Shown here one piece after another: positions 28,003-36,548 of a stretch of 64,000 nt of DNA (position 1 is the first letter of the stretch; every line of letters starts with the position of its first letter). Source of the DNA: Leptolyngbya sp. FACHB-8 (lineage in GTDB: Bacteria > Cyanobacteriota > Cyanobacteriia > Elainellales > Elainellaceae); assembly GCF_014695575.1 (NCBI RefSeq), contig NZ_JACJOO010000079.1, positions 1-64,000 on the forward strand, written 5' to 3'. The notes below the pieces were generated by a model. That model was not told where the DNA came from. It saw only the letters and a list, made by a program, of their open reading frames with translations, and made no database searches. Position numbers and translations under genes: made by a program.

Positions 28003-28794
28003 ATGAAACGACGTCAGCTTTTTTCTGTTGCTTTTGTGGGTACGATTGCGGCAATTGGTCTGCTGAACGCCTGTACTTCGTCTGGTGGTGACAGCAACAC
28101 TGCTGCGCAAAGCAAAACACTCACCATGGCGACCTCCGCAGATTACCCTCCCTACGAATTTATCCAAACATCTGGGGGGCGAGAGGAGATTGTTGGGTTT
28201 GACGTAGATATTGCAAAGGCGATCGCGGAAGAATTAGGCTACGAAGTCCAGATTCAAAACATTGACTTTAATGGTCTGATCCCTGCGCTACAAGCAGATC
28301 GGGCTGACTTCGTAATGGCTGGTATGACCCCTACCGAAGAACGGAAACAAAACGCTGATTTCTCCATTGTCTATTACGAAGCGAAGAACACTATTGTGTC
28401 TCGTAAAGATAGCGGCTTAACCGATGCCGCTAGCCTGAATGGCAAGAAGGTCGGTGTTCAACTTGGATCCATTCAAGAAGGAGCGGCGAAGGAAATTCAG
28501 GGAGCCAATGTGGTTCAGCTGAACCGTATCAATGAAATTATTCAAGAATTAAAAGCGGGCCGCATTGACGCTGCCATTGTAGAAGATACCGTGGCAAAAG
28601 GCTTTATCGACGCCAATCCTGACCTGGAATTTAATGTCATTCCAAATGAAGGAGAATCGGGTTCAGCGATCGCTTTTCCCAAAGGTTCTCCTTTAAAAGC
28701 AGAATTTGACCCTGTGCTTCAAAGAATGGTTGATAGCGGAAAGATTACCGAATTGGTTAATAAGTGGTTTGGTGATCAGCAACCGGCTAAATAG
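28003..28794 (+). CDS. Amino-acid ABC transporter substrate-binding lipoprotein
   Basis: 263-aa periplasmic binding protein of the SBP_bac_3 (polar amino acid) family. The lipobox LLNAC (cysteine ~24) follows a Lys/Arg-rich N-terminus (MKRRQLF), so the mature protein is a membrane-anchored lipoprotein. Binding-fold marks: YPPYEF near residue 46, GFDVDIAKAIAEELG, and DFVMAGMTPTEERK. The specificity (glutamine, basic or acidic amino acids) is not readable. It heads a three-gene unit with permease and ATPase; the terminator at 28835 suggests that the binding protein is made in excess. Confidence 0.93.
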   Translation: MKRRQLFSVAFVGTIAAIGLLNACTSSGGDSNTAAQSKTLTMATSADYPPYEFIQTSGGREEIVGFDVDIAKAIAEELGYEVQIQNIDFNGLIPALQADRADFVMAGMTPTEERKQNADFSIVYYEAKNTIVSRKDSGLTDAASLNGKKVGVQLGSIQEGAAKEIQGANVVQLNRINEIIQELKAGRIDAAIVEDTVAKGFIDANPDLEFNVIPNEGESGSAIAFPKGSPLKAEFDPVLQRMVDSGKITELVNKWFGDQQPAK

Positions 28795-28834
28795 GCATTG
28801 CTGAAAGTTTATCTGTTGATGGGATAAATCATCA

Positions 28835-28865
28835 AGCCAGGGTCACTCTACCCTGGCTTTTTTTC
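28835..28865 (+). terminator. Intra-operon terminator
   Basis: A perfect 9-bp stem AGCCAGGGT/ACCCTGGCT is followed by seven T, 40 bp after the binding-protein stop. Partial termination would set the ratio of binding protein to membrane subunits. A 180-bp stretch follows that may contain a second promoter. Confidence 0.92.
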
Positions 28866-29047
28866 AACCCATGGCGTCTTTAAACTGCAAGCTTATGCCA
28901 TCAGAGTAAGGGTTACCACAATATTCTTATAGCTTTTGGTTGTTTTTAGCGCTAACACAAAATTCCGAGTAAGCTAAACCACAAAAAGCCAGTCATAAAA
29001 CCGAAATAATCAATTGACTCCCTGTTCACCTGTACGACGTTCATCCG

Positions 29048-29794
29048 ATGGCAACTCATTGTTTACCTGTTACCCAACTTGGCTTCATGCCCGAAGTATG
29101 GAGCCTCATCAGCACTGCGTCAGCCACGACGGACTTTGCTCTAGATTTCAGTAAAATTTCTGAAAATATTCCGTTTATCCTTTGGGGCATTCCCATTACC
29201 CTTGCATTCAGTGTTACTTCTGCCTTATTGGGGTTTACCTGGGGTACGGTTCTGTCTATTTTCAAAATTAGCAATATCAAACCACTGAAGTGGTTTGCAG
29301 ATGCTTATACCTCTGTTTTTAGAGGTACGCCGCTGATTTTGCAACTGGCCATTATTTACTTTGCAACTCCTCAGTTACTTGGATTCACCCCCACAGGTTT
29401 CCAGGCCGGGGTTGCAACCTTTGCCCTTAACTCAGCCGCCTATAGTTCCGAAACCATTCGGGGTGGCATTATGGCTGTAGATAAAGGGCAGCGAGAAGCT
29501 GCAATGACGTTGGGGGTCAAGTATCCCCAAATGATGTGGGATATTATCCTACCTCAGGCATTCAAAAATATTCTTCCGGCTCTGGTTAATGAAACGATTG
29601 CTCTACTTAAAGACTCTGCTCTGGTATCCACGGTAGGCGCTTTAGACCTGATGCGACGAGGGCAGGTAGTAGCTGCTGAGAAATTCATTTATTTCGAACC
29701 GCTGATTTTTGTTGCTGCGATTTATTACGTAATGGTGATGGGGCTAACACTACTGGCACGACGTTTAGAAAGAAGGATGCGGAAAAGTGATTAA
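29048..29794 (+). CDS. Amino-acid ABC transporter permease
   Basis: 248-aa inner-membrane subunit of the HisM/GlnP family with about five TM helices. The ATPase-docking EAA loop is clear ([20 protein letters not shown], ~157-176). [10 protein letters not shown] is the conserved family box near TM2. The N-terminal ~35 residues before the first helix are longer than usual; a start at the internal Met14 is possible. The C-terminus ([11 protein letters not shown]) overlaps the start of the ATPase gene by 8 bp, so the two are translationally coupled. Confidence 0.93.
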   Translation: MATHCLPVTQLGFMPEVWSLISTASATTDFALDFSKISENIPFILWGIPITLAFSVTSALLGFTWGTVLSIFKISNIKPLKWFADAYTSVFRGTPLILQLAIIYFATPQLLGFTPTGFQAGVATFALNSAAYSSETIRGGIMAVDKGQREAAMTLGVKYPQMMWDIILPQAFKNILPALVNETIALLKDSALVSTVGALDLMRRGQVVAAEKFIYFEPLIFVAAIYYVMVMGLTLLARRLERRMRKSD

Positions 29795-30509
29795 GACTGA
29801 ATACCTATGTAAATCGTTTGGGCCGCTTCAGGTTTTGAAGGATGTTTCAACAGAGATTAGAAGAGGTGAAGTAGTCGCCATATTAGGACCATCGGGCTGT
29901 GGGAAGTCCACCTTTTTACGCTGCTTAAATCTTTTGGAAATTCCTACAAAAGGGCGAATTTATATCAATGACATTGAAGTGACCAGCCCCAAAGCAGACA
30001 TCAACAAAGTTCGCCAAAACATGGGGATGGTATTCCAGCACTTCAACCTGTTTCCCCATATGACGGTGATGCAAAACGTTACCTACGGCCCTATCAAGGT
30101 GAAGGGGATGACGCGGGGCCAAGCTGAAGAGCTGGCAATGTCTAAGTTACAGATGGTGGGCTTAGCCGAAAAGGCCCAGGTGTACCCATCGCGGTTGTCA
30201 GGGGGGCAAAAACAACGGGTGGCGATCGCCCGCTCCCTCGCCATGCAACCCGAGGTGATGCTGTTTGACGAACCCACCTCTGCCCTTGACCCCGAAATGG
30301 TGAAAGAGGTACTGGATGTCATCAAATCTCTGGCCAAGACCGGGATTACGATGGCGATCGTGACTCACGAAATGGGCTTCGCGCGCGAAGTGGCCGATCG
30401 CATCATCTTTCTGGATGCCGGTATCGTTGCAGAGGATGCGCCACCCGATATTTTCTTCTCCAGCCCCAAGAGTGAACGGGCCAACCAGTTCCTACAGAAG
30501 GTACTGTAG
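29787..30509 (+). CDS. Amino-acid ABC transporter ATP-binding protein (GlnQ type)
   Basis: 240-aa ATPase driving polar amino-acid uptake. GTG start at 29787 within the end of the permease gene. Walker [10 protein letters not shown] (~35), Q-loop [14 protein letters not shown], signature [19 protein letters not shown] (~138), Walker [13 protein letters not shown] and the H-loop VTHEMGFA are all intact. One permease is encoded, so the transporter probably uses a homodimer. The gene is followed by a bidirectional hairpin shared with convergent mutY. Confidence 0.95.
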   Translation: MIKTEYLCKSFGPLQVLKDVSTEIRRGEVVAILGPSGCGKSTFLRCLNLLEIPTKGRIYINDIEVTSPKADINKVRQNMGMVFQHFNLFPHMTVMQNVTYGPIKVKGMTRGQAEELAMSKLQMVGLAEKAQVYPSRLSGGQKQRVAIARSLAMQPEVMLFDEPTSALDPEMVKEVLDVIKSLAKTGITMAIVTHEMGFAREVADRIIFLDAGIVAEDAPPDIFFSSPKSERANQFLQKVL

Positions 30510-30522
30510 CCTTCATCGACCC

Positions 30523-30557
30523 AACAAAAGAGGGGCGCGACGCGCCCCTCTTTTGTT
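30523..30557. terminator. Bidirectional hairpin between ABC operon and mutY
   Basis: Perfect 16-bp arms with a 3-nt loop. The arms end in AACAAAAG/CTTTTGTT, so both strands have a weak T-rich exit, suiting two convergent genes that end 13 bp on each side. Confidence 0.9.
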
Positions 30558-30570
30558 CTGGTCTGCGAAT

Positions 30571-31770
30571 CTAATCTTCAGAACCGCCCCATTTTTCCTC
30601 GGTCAAATGATCCGAAAAGTCAGGCCTTGGGTTCTGGTGAATGGCCTCAATAATTTGCACATTCGCAGCCGGAAAGGGATATTGCTCCAGATCTTCTGGG
30701 CGCACCCAGCGAACTTCGTCACACTCCAAGGGCTGCGGCTCCCCGGAAAGATAGTGACAATGGTGGACGTTCAGGGTCACTCGGAAATGGGAGTAGGCAT
30801 GGTCAATCGTAATTAACGAATCTCCCACAACCACTTCAATGCCCAACTCCTCACGGATTTCACGGCGAATACAGTCTTGAATGGTTTCACCCGGCTCAAT
30901 TTTGCCACCGGGGAACTCCCACAGCCCCCCCAGCAATCCTTCCTGGCGCCGGCGATCGATCAAAATCTGTCCATCTGCATCCCAGATCACTGCAACACCG
31001 ATGGCCTTGTGGGGGACGGGCGCTTTCTCTTCACGTACAGGCAGTTCGTTTTGCATGGCTCGTTCATAAGCGCGACAGTGCATGGCCCACGGGCAGCTTC
31101 CACAACTGGGTTGACGAGGTGTACACACCGTCGCCCCTAGATCCATCAACGCCTGATTAAAATCTCGGGGATGGACGGGATCCAGCAATTGATCAGAACA
31201 CTGCCACAACAGCCGCAGAACGCGGTTCGGCGGGCGCTCTAATGCTAACAGGCGTGTCAACACACGCTTCACATTACCATCCAGGATAGAGACTGGTTGG
31301 TTAAATGCGGCACTGAGAATTCCTCCGGCAGTACTCTGTCCAATTCCGGGTAAAGCTAAGGCTGCCTCTAAATTTTTTGGAAATTGCCCATTGTGCTGAG
31401 TATGGATCACCTGGGCAGCTTTGTGCAGGTTACGGGCGCGGGCGTAGTAGCCCAACCCTTGCCAGAGCTTTAGCACCTGCTCCTGAGGGGCGATCGCCAA
31501 CGCTTCCACCGTCGGAAACACTGCCAACCACCGCTCGTAGTAAGGCAACACCGTCTTCACCTGGGTCTGTTGCAGCATGATCTCTGAGATCCAAATCGCA
31601 TAGGGATCTCGGGTCTCGCGCCAGGGGAGGGATCGCCCCGTTTGCCCATACCAATCCAGCAATCGCTGCCGCAGGTCAGCTACAACAAAACTCGGCAGAT
31701 CTAAATGATCTACCGAGTAGGAGGAGTTAGCTGTATCGCTTCCCGCAACGGGTGACCGTCTTCCACCCAT
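30571..31770 (-). CDS. mutY: A/G-specific adenine DNA glycosylase
   Basis: 399-aa repair enzyme removing adenine mispaired with 8-oxoguanine. The N-terminal part has SEIMLQQTQV with the catalytic Glu; the helix-hairpin-helix LPGIGQSTAGGIL; ILDGNVKRVLTR with the catalytic Asp; and the iron-sulfur ligands C-x6-C-x2-C-x5-C (CTPRQPSCGSCPWAMHC). The C-terminal domain recognises 8-oxoG and keeps a complete Nudix box (GGKIEPGETIQDCIRREIRE), which many MutY proteins have lost; with this intact REIREE box, residual Nudix activity is conceivable. Its ATG overlaps the stop of the DUF760 gene (TAATG), implying translational coupling. Confidence 0.95.
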   Translation of the reverse strand: MGGRRSPVAGSDTANSSYSVDHLDLPSFVVADLRQRLLDWYGQTGRSLPWRETRDPYAIWISEIMLQQTQVKTVLPYYERWLAVFPTVEALAIAPQEQVLKLWQGLGYYARARNLHKAAQVIHTQHNGQFPKNLEAALALPGIGQSTAGGILSAAFNQPVSILDGNVKRVLTRLLALERPPNRVLRLLWQCSDQLLDPVHPRDFNQALMDLGATVCTPRQPSCGSCPWAMHCRAYERAMQNELPVREEKAPVPHKAIGVAVIWDADGQILIDRRRQEGLLGGLWEFPGGKIEPGETIQDCIRREIREELGIEVVVGDSLITIDHAYSHFRVTLNVHHCHYLSGEPQPLECDEVRWVRPEDLEQYPFPAANVQIIEAIHQNPRPDFSDHLTEEKWGGSED

Positions 31771-32132
31771 TACGAATCTTGATCAGAGCTAGAGTCGGCA
31801 GTTTGGAGCGATCGCTCAAAGGCCAAACGCTGCTCTGCATTCCGCAGGAAGTATCCGCTGATGATGGCAGACGCCAACAATCGACCCAAATGTTCCCGGT
31901 TGGTGGTGACCGTGACGTCAAACTGCTCAGAGGGCAACCCACCTAACAAGCCAATAATGTTGCGCTCCATCACCTGAAACACTTCCATCGAATCGGGACG
32001 GGAGAGCTGAGCAATGGTTTCAGGGCTCATGGACTGAACGTATTGAAACAAGGGGCTACCATTCTCGCCATGGCCACCAAAGAATCCTGAAATCTGTTTA
32101 GATGCGTCGTTCACGATGGGAACCTCTCTCAC
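31770..32132 (-). CDS. DUF760 protein
   Basis: 120-aa soluble protein of the DUF760 family, found in cyanobacteria and plastids. The core MSPETIAQLSRPDSMEVFQV and MERNIIGLLGGLP, followed by LASAIISGYFLRNAEQR, is clear. No catalytic residues are recognised; some plant relatives associate with chloroplast regulation, which cannot be transferred here. It is the first gene of a two-gene unit with mutY (overlapping stop and start). The C-terminal tail is acidic and Ser/Asp-rich. Confidence 0.88.
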   Translation of the reverse strand: MREVPIVNDASKQISGFFGGHGENGSPLFQYVQSMSPETIAQLSRPDSMEVFQVMERNIIGLLGGLPSEQFDVTVTTNREHLGRLLASAIISGYFLRNAEQRLAFERSLQTADSSSDQDS

Positions 32133-32288
32133 GCAGGACTTACTAATTAACTGACTGACTTGTTTACTAATGTATCAATCCCTAACTCGGCTGTCGGTGG
32201 GAGAAGCCGAACCTATCCGAGAGGGGTTTACCGTCCTACCCAACACCACCTCTGCAGGTAACCAGCGTTGTCCATATAACATTAGTTC

Positions 32289-32363
32289 GGACAGTTTTTC
32301 TGAAACCCTTGATTTTGCGTGCGCTTCGCGCACGCAAAATCAAGGGTTTCAGAAAAACTGTCC
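32289..32363. repeat. Perfect hairpin, 36-bp arms, TTC loop
   Basis: 75-nt perfect inverted repeat, the longest in the window, with GCTTCGC at the tip. The inner 14 bp of each arm and the tip recur, partly decayed, at 13173-13213; the outer 20 bp are unique to this site. It lies between DUF760 and ridA. Confidence 0.97.
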
Positions 32364-32403
32364 AGAGTATTGATATAAATGACCTGGACTTAGACCTTTC
32401 AGC

Positions 32404-32460
32404 AAACGCCAGAACCCCTGATTTCACTGCAAATCAATGAAATCAGAGGTTCTGGCGTTT
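32404..32460. repeat. Hairpin, 23-bp arms, 11-nt loop
   Basis: Near-perfect (one mismatch) inverted repeat 40 bp from the preceding hairpin, 100 bp beyond the ridA stop. It uses a longer loop than the TTC class. Confidence 0.9.
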
Positions 32461-32560
32461 GGAAGGGTAAAAGATGTGAGTAGAACTCTTGTGAAGTAGG
32501 CATTCTGTCCGCCTGAGGTTGGACAGGCAAGATTATCCCACCCGGAGCCCTGGGGCCATG

Positions 32561-32953
32561 CTAGGAGTTCACCACAGCAATACAGTCGATTTCAACTCGA
32601 ACATCCTTGGGCAGGCGAGCGACTTCCACGGTGGCTCGGGCAGGAGCCGTTTCTTCGTTGAAAGCTGTGGCATAAACGGCATTCATCGCCGCAAAATCAT
32701 TCATGTCTGCCAGGAATACGGTAGTTTTGACCACATCCGCAAAGCTGGCTCCGGCGGCCTTTAAAACGGCATCCAGGTTGGCGAGCACCTGTTGGGTTTG
32801 GGCCGCGACATCATCACCACCCATCAGAGAGCCTGTCTTTGGGTCCAGGGGGATCTGACCCGAGACGAAAACCATCCGGCCTTGAGCGGCGATCGCCTGA
32901 CTATAAGGCCCTACAGGAGCCGGGGCCGATGTTGTTTGAATCACCTCGCGCAT
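32561..32953 (-). CDS. ridA: RidA family enamine/imine deaminase
   Basis: 130-aa trimeric protein hydrolysing reactive 2-aminoacrylate and related imines formed by PLP enzymes. Family pattern: [12 protein letters not shown] at the N-terminus; [13 protein letters not shown]; the [18 protein letters not shown] helix; and [20 protein letters not shown] with the substrate-carboxylate Arg. Normal length, ATG at 32953. Single gene; two hairpins lie beyond its stop. Confidence 0.94.
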   Translation of the reverse strand: MREVIQTTSAPAPVGPYSQAIAAQGRMVFVSGQIPLDPKTGSLMGGDDVAAQTQQVLANLDAVLKAAGASFADVVKTTVFLADMNDFAAMNAVYATAFNEETAPARATVEVARLPKDVRVEIDCIAVVNS

Positions 32954-33030
32954 GAAACCTTACCTTGAATGAGGAATATCTTGAATGAGGAAATGGGGAT
33001 ATAAGGTATAGAGAATTGCCATTAAACCCA

Positions 33031-33462
33031 TCAGAGCAGTTTGGGCCGCAACCCGTGCTCTCGATAATAGCGATAGTCCCGAATAATCCGCTCGTGGTCG
33101 AAGCAGAGGTTGGTGGGAATGTTCCAGAGTTCGAAGAAGCTCAGGTTTTTGGCATCATCCCCAGCAGAAGGTTCGCCTCGAGCCATTGCCAGAAACACAA
33201 TGCTGATGGTGTGCTGTCGTGGGTCACGGCTGGGATCTGAATAGACCTGAAATTGCTCCGTCAGCTTAACGTGCAGCCCCGTCTCTTCAGCAGCCTCTCG
33301 AACGGCGGCGCTCTCTACCGACTCGCCATAGTCCACAAAGCCCCCCGGCAAAGCCCAGCCATAGGGAGGGTTGAGGCGTTCGATCAGCACGACAGGCCGA
33401 TAGGGCCTATCCATCAGCTCAATGATGATATCGACAGTAGGGACAGGATTGCGATAGTTCAC
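33031..33462 (-). CDS. Nudix hydrolase
   Basis: 143-aa hydrolase of nucleoside-diphosphate-linked substrates. The Nudix box [24 protein letters not shown] is complete (G-x5-E-x7-R-E-x2-E-E-x-G). Preceding [17 protein letters not shown] and short length are typical of ADP-ribose pyrophosphatase-like members; the substrate is not readable. The start is a GTG at 33462 opening [11 protein letters not shown]; no better ATG exists. Downstream gene ridA is 78 bp away in the same direction. Confidence 0.88.
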   Translation of the reverse strand: MNYRNPVPTVDIIIELMDRPYRPVVLIERLNPPYGWALPGGFVDYGESVESAAVREAAEETGLHVKLTEQFQVYSDPSRDPRQHTISIVFLAMARGEPSAGDDAKNLSFFELWNIPTNLCFDHERIIRDYRYYREHGLRPKLL

Positions 33463-33572
33463 CGTGGCTCTGGCAGATGACGATTAAGCTGATAGCAGCA
33501 TAACCTCATCTGTTACATCTATCGCGATTAAATTGGGCGCATTCAAAGAAAATATCTAACGTGATTGAAACC

Positions 33573-33661
33573 GGGTGCATCCCACTTTTGCAAATTTGGA
33601 AACCCACTTTTGTCAGTGAAGCGGGCTTCGCCCGCTTCACTGACAAAAGTGGGATGCACCC
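33573..33661. repeat. Nested hairpin with duplicated left arm
   Basis: Core hairpin at 33603-33653 (24-bp arms, TTC loop, GCTTCGC tip). The sequence CCCACTTTTG occurs twice on the left (33581 and 33603), so the right arm can pair with either copy; the outer pairing at 33573-33590/33644-33661 extends through GGGTGCAT. Two alternative folds are possible. Confidence 0.9.
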
Positions 33662-33662
33662 C

Positions 33663-33718
33663 TTGAAACCCTTGTAATAAAAGCTTTGCATACAAAGCTT
33701 TTATTACAGGGGTTTCAA
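33663..33718. repeat. Hairpin, 26-bp arms, CATA loop
   Basis: Immediately follows the preceding element (1-nt gap); one mismatch in the stem. It lies downstream of the response regulator gene. Confidence 0.93.
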
Positions 33719-33827
33719 GCACGTTAGGGCCGTAAGACAAAAAGTTGGAGTACTGCGATCGCTCAAACCAGACTATGGGATGAACGTTCTGCAACTCCTA
33801 TAGTCCAGCTTTTGCGATCGCCTTCAA

Positions 33828-34193
33828 TCATCCCCTGAGTAAACGCTTTACAGTTTTTAGCAATTCGGGCGGATGAAACGGCTTCGTAATATAAGCATCT
33901 GCTCCCTGCTTCATACCCCAATAGCGGTCAAATTCCTCGCTCTTGGTTGAGCAGATCATGACCGGAATTGTCTTGGTAGTCGGGTCGTTCTTAATCCAGC
34001 GACACAATTCGTAACCATTCATCTCAGGCATAATCAGATCCGTAATCACGAGGTCTGGAGTATGCTCCCGGATCTTATTTTTTGCCTCAACCCCATTGGT
34101 GGCTTCTACAACGTCTATACCCGTTGCCTCGAGCAGCTCGGATAGCATTTGTCTAAGCGTTTGGCTATCATCCACGATTAAAACTTTTGTCAT
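33828..34193 (-). CDS. Single-domain response regulator (CheY/PilH-like)
   Basis: 121 aa from the ATG at 34193 (MTKVLIVDDSQTLR), consisting only of a receiver domain. The acidic pocket is VDD, the phospho-acceptor Asp is in VITDLIMPEMNGYEL (~54), the Thr/Ser position is in MICSTKSEE and the Lys is in YITKPFHPPELL. In cyanobacteria such stand-alone receivers of the PilH/PixH type serve phototaxis or pilus motility pathways. No kinase, methyl-accepting protein or other tax gene is adjacent, so the pathway is not resolved. Confidence 0.92.
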   Translation of the reverse strand: MTKVLIVDDSQTLRQMLSELLEATGIDVVEATNGVEAKNKIREHTPDLVITDLIMPEMNGYELCRWIKNDPTTKTIPVMICSTKSEEFDRYWGMKQGADAYITKPFHPPELLKTVKRLLRG

Positions 34194-34933
34194 ACTCCCC
34201 ATCCTTCCATGGATCCTAGCTTCCGGTACTGCCGGGTCCTTCCTGCCCACTATTAAGTGGCAAGTTTCAAAAGCACTCTTGTAAACATAGAGACGACTTT
34301 ATCGAAATCGCCCTGGCGATCGCCCTGTCTCTTATCATTTCACAAACCCCTATCTCCTTAGAGTATGCCCATATCCACGATAGTATCGGGCAGCGGTTCG
34401 GTGATCTTTGAGGTATCTGGATAGGCAGAGCCTCAATCCTTCACCTTTCACCCAAACGTCACGTTCAAGTCTTTACTCTCATTTCCCCTCCCCTCTCTCG
34501 TTTCCGGATCGCCTGACCACGCATTTGCTCAGGCCAGGGCAAATTTTGCCCATTCCCCCTTTGGCACTAGCGTCCATTACATTTGCCTAACTCAACTGCT
34601 GAAATTGGCGTAGTTGAACGTTTGGGATGCCCCCGTTCGATGGCATGATATTCAGATGAGAAGCTTTTCGGTTTCTCGGAGGCCGCGTCCTCACTGATCC
34701 CAGTATTTCTGCTCAGGATCATGCGTGGTCATAGTCACGGGGGATGGGGTAGGGGTAGAGTTTGCCGCTGGGCTGGTTAGTCCGTCGATGACTCTACGGC
34801 TACGGGCAAAGCCAGTGCGTTGCCGTCCACACGTGTGACCCATGCCGAATCATGTCGTTCTTTTGTGCTGTGTTGAACGGCTGTTCGCAAGTCCTTATAT
34901 TTTTGATGTCTTTAAGGAAGGAGAACCATTTCA
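34194..34933. other. Long divergent leader upstream of psbV
   Basis: 740 bp without a credible gene. The part from ~34680 to 34850 is GC-rich with local self-complementarity (a GTAGAGT...ACTCTAC pair around 34753-34796), so a structured leader or small RNA is possible. Just before psbV, AAGGAAGGAGAACC provides a strong ribosome-binding site for its GTG start. Confidence 0.45.
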
Positions 34934-35425
34934 GTGCTTAAGAGATACGTCTGGTTGGTTGCGATCGCCCTGTTGATGGTCGTTCAATTTGTCGCTGGGC
35001 CAGCGATCGCCCTCGAATTGGATGCTGCAACCCGCACGGTACCGTTAGACGCTTCGGGAAAAACCTATACCCTGTCCCTTAAAGAAGTGGCACTCGGTAA
35101 GCAGCAGTTTAACTACGCCTGTGGGCAATGCCACGTGGGTGGCATCACCAAGACCGATCCTAACGTCGGTCTCGATCCCGAAACCCTCGCCCTCGCCACC
35201 CCTCCCCGCGACAACATTGAAGCTCTGGTGGATTACATGAACGACCCCACCACCTATGACGGTCTGGAGGATATTTCCGAGCGTCACCCCAGCACCAAGA
35301 GTACCGACATCTTCCCCAAGATGCGGAACCTCACCAAGGATGACCTCAAGGTTATTGCAGGCCACATTCTGCTTCAGCCCAAGGTTGTGGGTGCCAAGTG
35401 GGGCGGCGGCAAGATCTACTACTAA
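34934..35425 (+). CDS. psbV: Cytochrome c-550 of photosystem II
   Basis: 163-aa precursor, lumenal extrinsic PSII subunit stabilising the Mn cluster. The signal peptide (~26 aa, ending GPAIA) directs it to the thylakoid lumen. The haem site is CGQCHVGG (C63-H67), and the sixth ligand His is in the DISERHPS segment. The conserved C-terminus ends GAKWGGGKIYY. A GTG start is supported by AAGGAG ~8 bp upstream. Followed at 178 bp by the psbV2-like paralogue, with a terminator-like stem between. Confidence 0.97.
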   Translation: MLKRYVWLVAIALLMVVQFVAGPAIALELDAATRTVPLDASGKTYTLSLKEVALGKQQFNYACGQCHVGGITKTDPNVGLDPETLALATPPRDNIEALVDYMNDPTTYDGLEDISERHPSTKSTDIFPKMRNLTKDDLKVIAGHILLQPKVVGAKWGGGKIYY

Positions 35426-35538
35426 ACCCATGTTTCGGGCGCTGGCCGCCTCAAACATAGACAGTTCTTCTGGTCTGTCGTGAGACCCTCTTGTGTTCTC
35501 CTTTCGGGACAGGCCAGATCAGCCCATCAAATAAACTG

Positions 35539-35585
35539 GGAATCAGAGACGTCGTTATGATCAGGCTCTGGTTCCTATTTTTTTG
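35539..35585 (+). terminator. Terminator after psbV
   Basis: A 10-bp stem (GGAATCAGAG/CTCTGGTTCC, one wobble) with a ~17-nt loop is followed by a run of T. Confidence 0.75.
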
Positions 35586-35602
35586 CAATTTTAGGATTGG
35601 AT

Positions 35603-36106
35603 ATGCTTAATTCCCGGATGTGCCGAATCCTGCTGGGGGCGCTGGGCGGGGTGTTAGTGGGAGCGATCGCCCTCTTTCCCAATGCAGCCTGGGCTGCAGG
35701 CATTGACCCTTATGTAGCCCGTTACTTTGATGCGAGAGAACCTGTCGCCCTACCTTATACCGCCAACGAAACCCGCAGCTACACAGCTCAGGATCTATCC
35801 CAGGGAAAACAGTTATTCGAAGCTAACTGCCTCAATTGCCACGTCGGCGGCATTACTCTGCCCGATCCGACCGTTACCCTCTCGCTCGAATCCTTACAAC
35901 AAGCCACCCCATCCCGCGACACGGTACAAAGCCTTGTCAACTTCTCGCGCCAACCAATGACGTATGACGGTTCCGAGGAAAGTATTTGGTGCCGCCAGGT
36001 TAGCTCCGATTGGATGGACGACAAGACCCTCGAAAATCTTGCAGCATTCCTACTACGAGCAGCAGAAAAAGCACCGGGATGGGGAAGCCGCGATCCCTTC
36101 CAATAG
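35603..36106 (+). CDS. psbV2: PsbV2-type cytochrome c
   Basis: 167-aa c-type cytochrome paralogous to PsbV. Signal peptide ~32 aa (NAAWA/AGIDP). The haem site is CLNCHVGG (C76-H80). Where PsbV has its sixth-ligand histidine, this protein has a cysteine in EESIWCRQV (~C130), the hallmark described for PsbV2 of Thermosynechococcus, where His/Cys haem coordination was found. The C-terminus ENLAAFLLRAAEKAPGWGS is also PsbV2-like. ATG at 35603 preferred over the TTG at 35597. Role unknown; PsbV2 can partly replace PsbV in Thermosynechococcus. Confidence 0.93.
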   Translation: MLNSRMCRILLGALGGVLVGAIALFPNAAWAAGIDPYVARYFDAREPVALPYTANETRSYTAQDLSQGKQLFEANCLNCHVGGITLPDPTVTLSLESLQQATPSRDTVQSLVNFSRQPMTYDGSEESIWCRQVSSDWMDDKTLENLAAFLLRAAEKAPGWGSRDPFQ

Positions 36107-36121
36107 CTCAAATTCTGTAAG

Positions 36122-36247
36122 TAACCTCAGTTCGGGTTAAGGGCTTTTTCGAGTGCCGCGCTTCGCGCGGCACTCGAAAAAGCCCATTATTGCGTGCGCG
36201 TCGCACACGCAATAATGGGCAGTTCGGCTTCTCCCGAACTGACGTTA
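36122..36247. repeat. 126-nt three-way-junction element, copy 3
   Basis: Same orientation as copy 1, beginning 15 bp after the psbV2 stop. Inner hairpins at 36141-36185 and 36183-36219. One base in hairpin 2 (GCACACGC instead of GCGCACGC) breaks a pair. AAGTA flanks the element on both sides, as in copy 1. Confidence 0.9.
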
Positions 36248-36269
36248 AGTAAATCAGCTTAGTCAACCA

Positions 36270-36359
36270 TATAGCGCTGTGTTGATTAGATATGGCGGTG
36301 TGGGGCACGAAGTACCCTACACCACCGCTGTTGTACTTAACGCGCTTGCACATTGCTAT
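36270..36359. repeat. MITE-like repeat with TIRs, inverted copy
   Basis: Reverse-complement relative of 49203-49298. Ends ATAGCGCTGTG and ATTGCTAT; central hairpin around 36295-36329 with a CGAAG tip. Together with the 126-nt element it fills the gap between psbV2 and petE. Confidence 0.8.
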
Positions 36360-36548
36360 CAACCGTTCCGCTCGTTAAACGGGTGGAACGCTTTATGGTT
36401 GGTTATGCCCGCCTACTAGAAGTTCTCCTGGAGCGAGTAAACTGCCGAAAACAGCACTAAAATCTTGGCGATCGCCTCTGAAGGGGAAACTTTCAAGATA
36501 AAATGCTACGTGGGTTCAATAAGCTAACTTAAACCTTCCGAGGTAATC

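Noticed and set aside
34408-34590. 60-aa ORF in the psbV leader
   Set aside because: Pro/Ser/Leu-rich translation of noncoding DNA, no ribosome-binding site.
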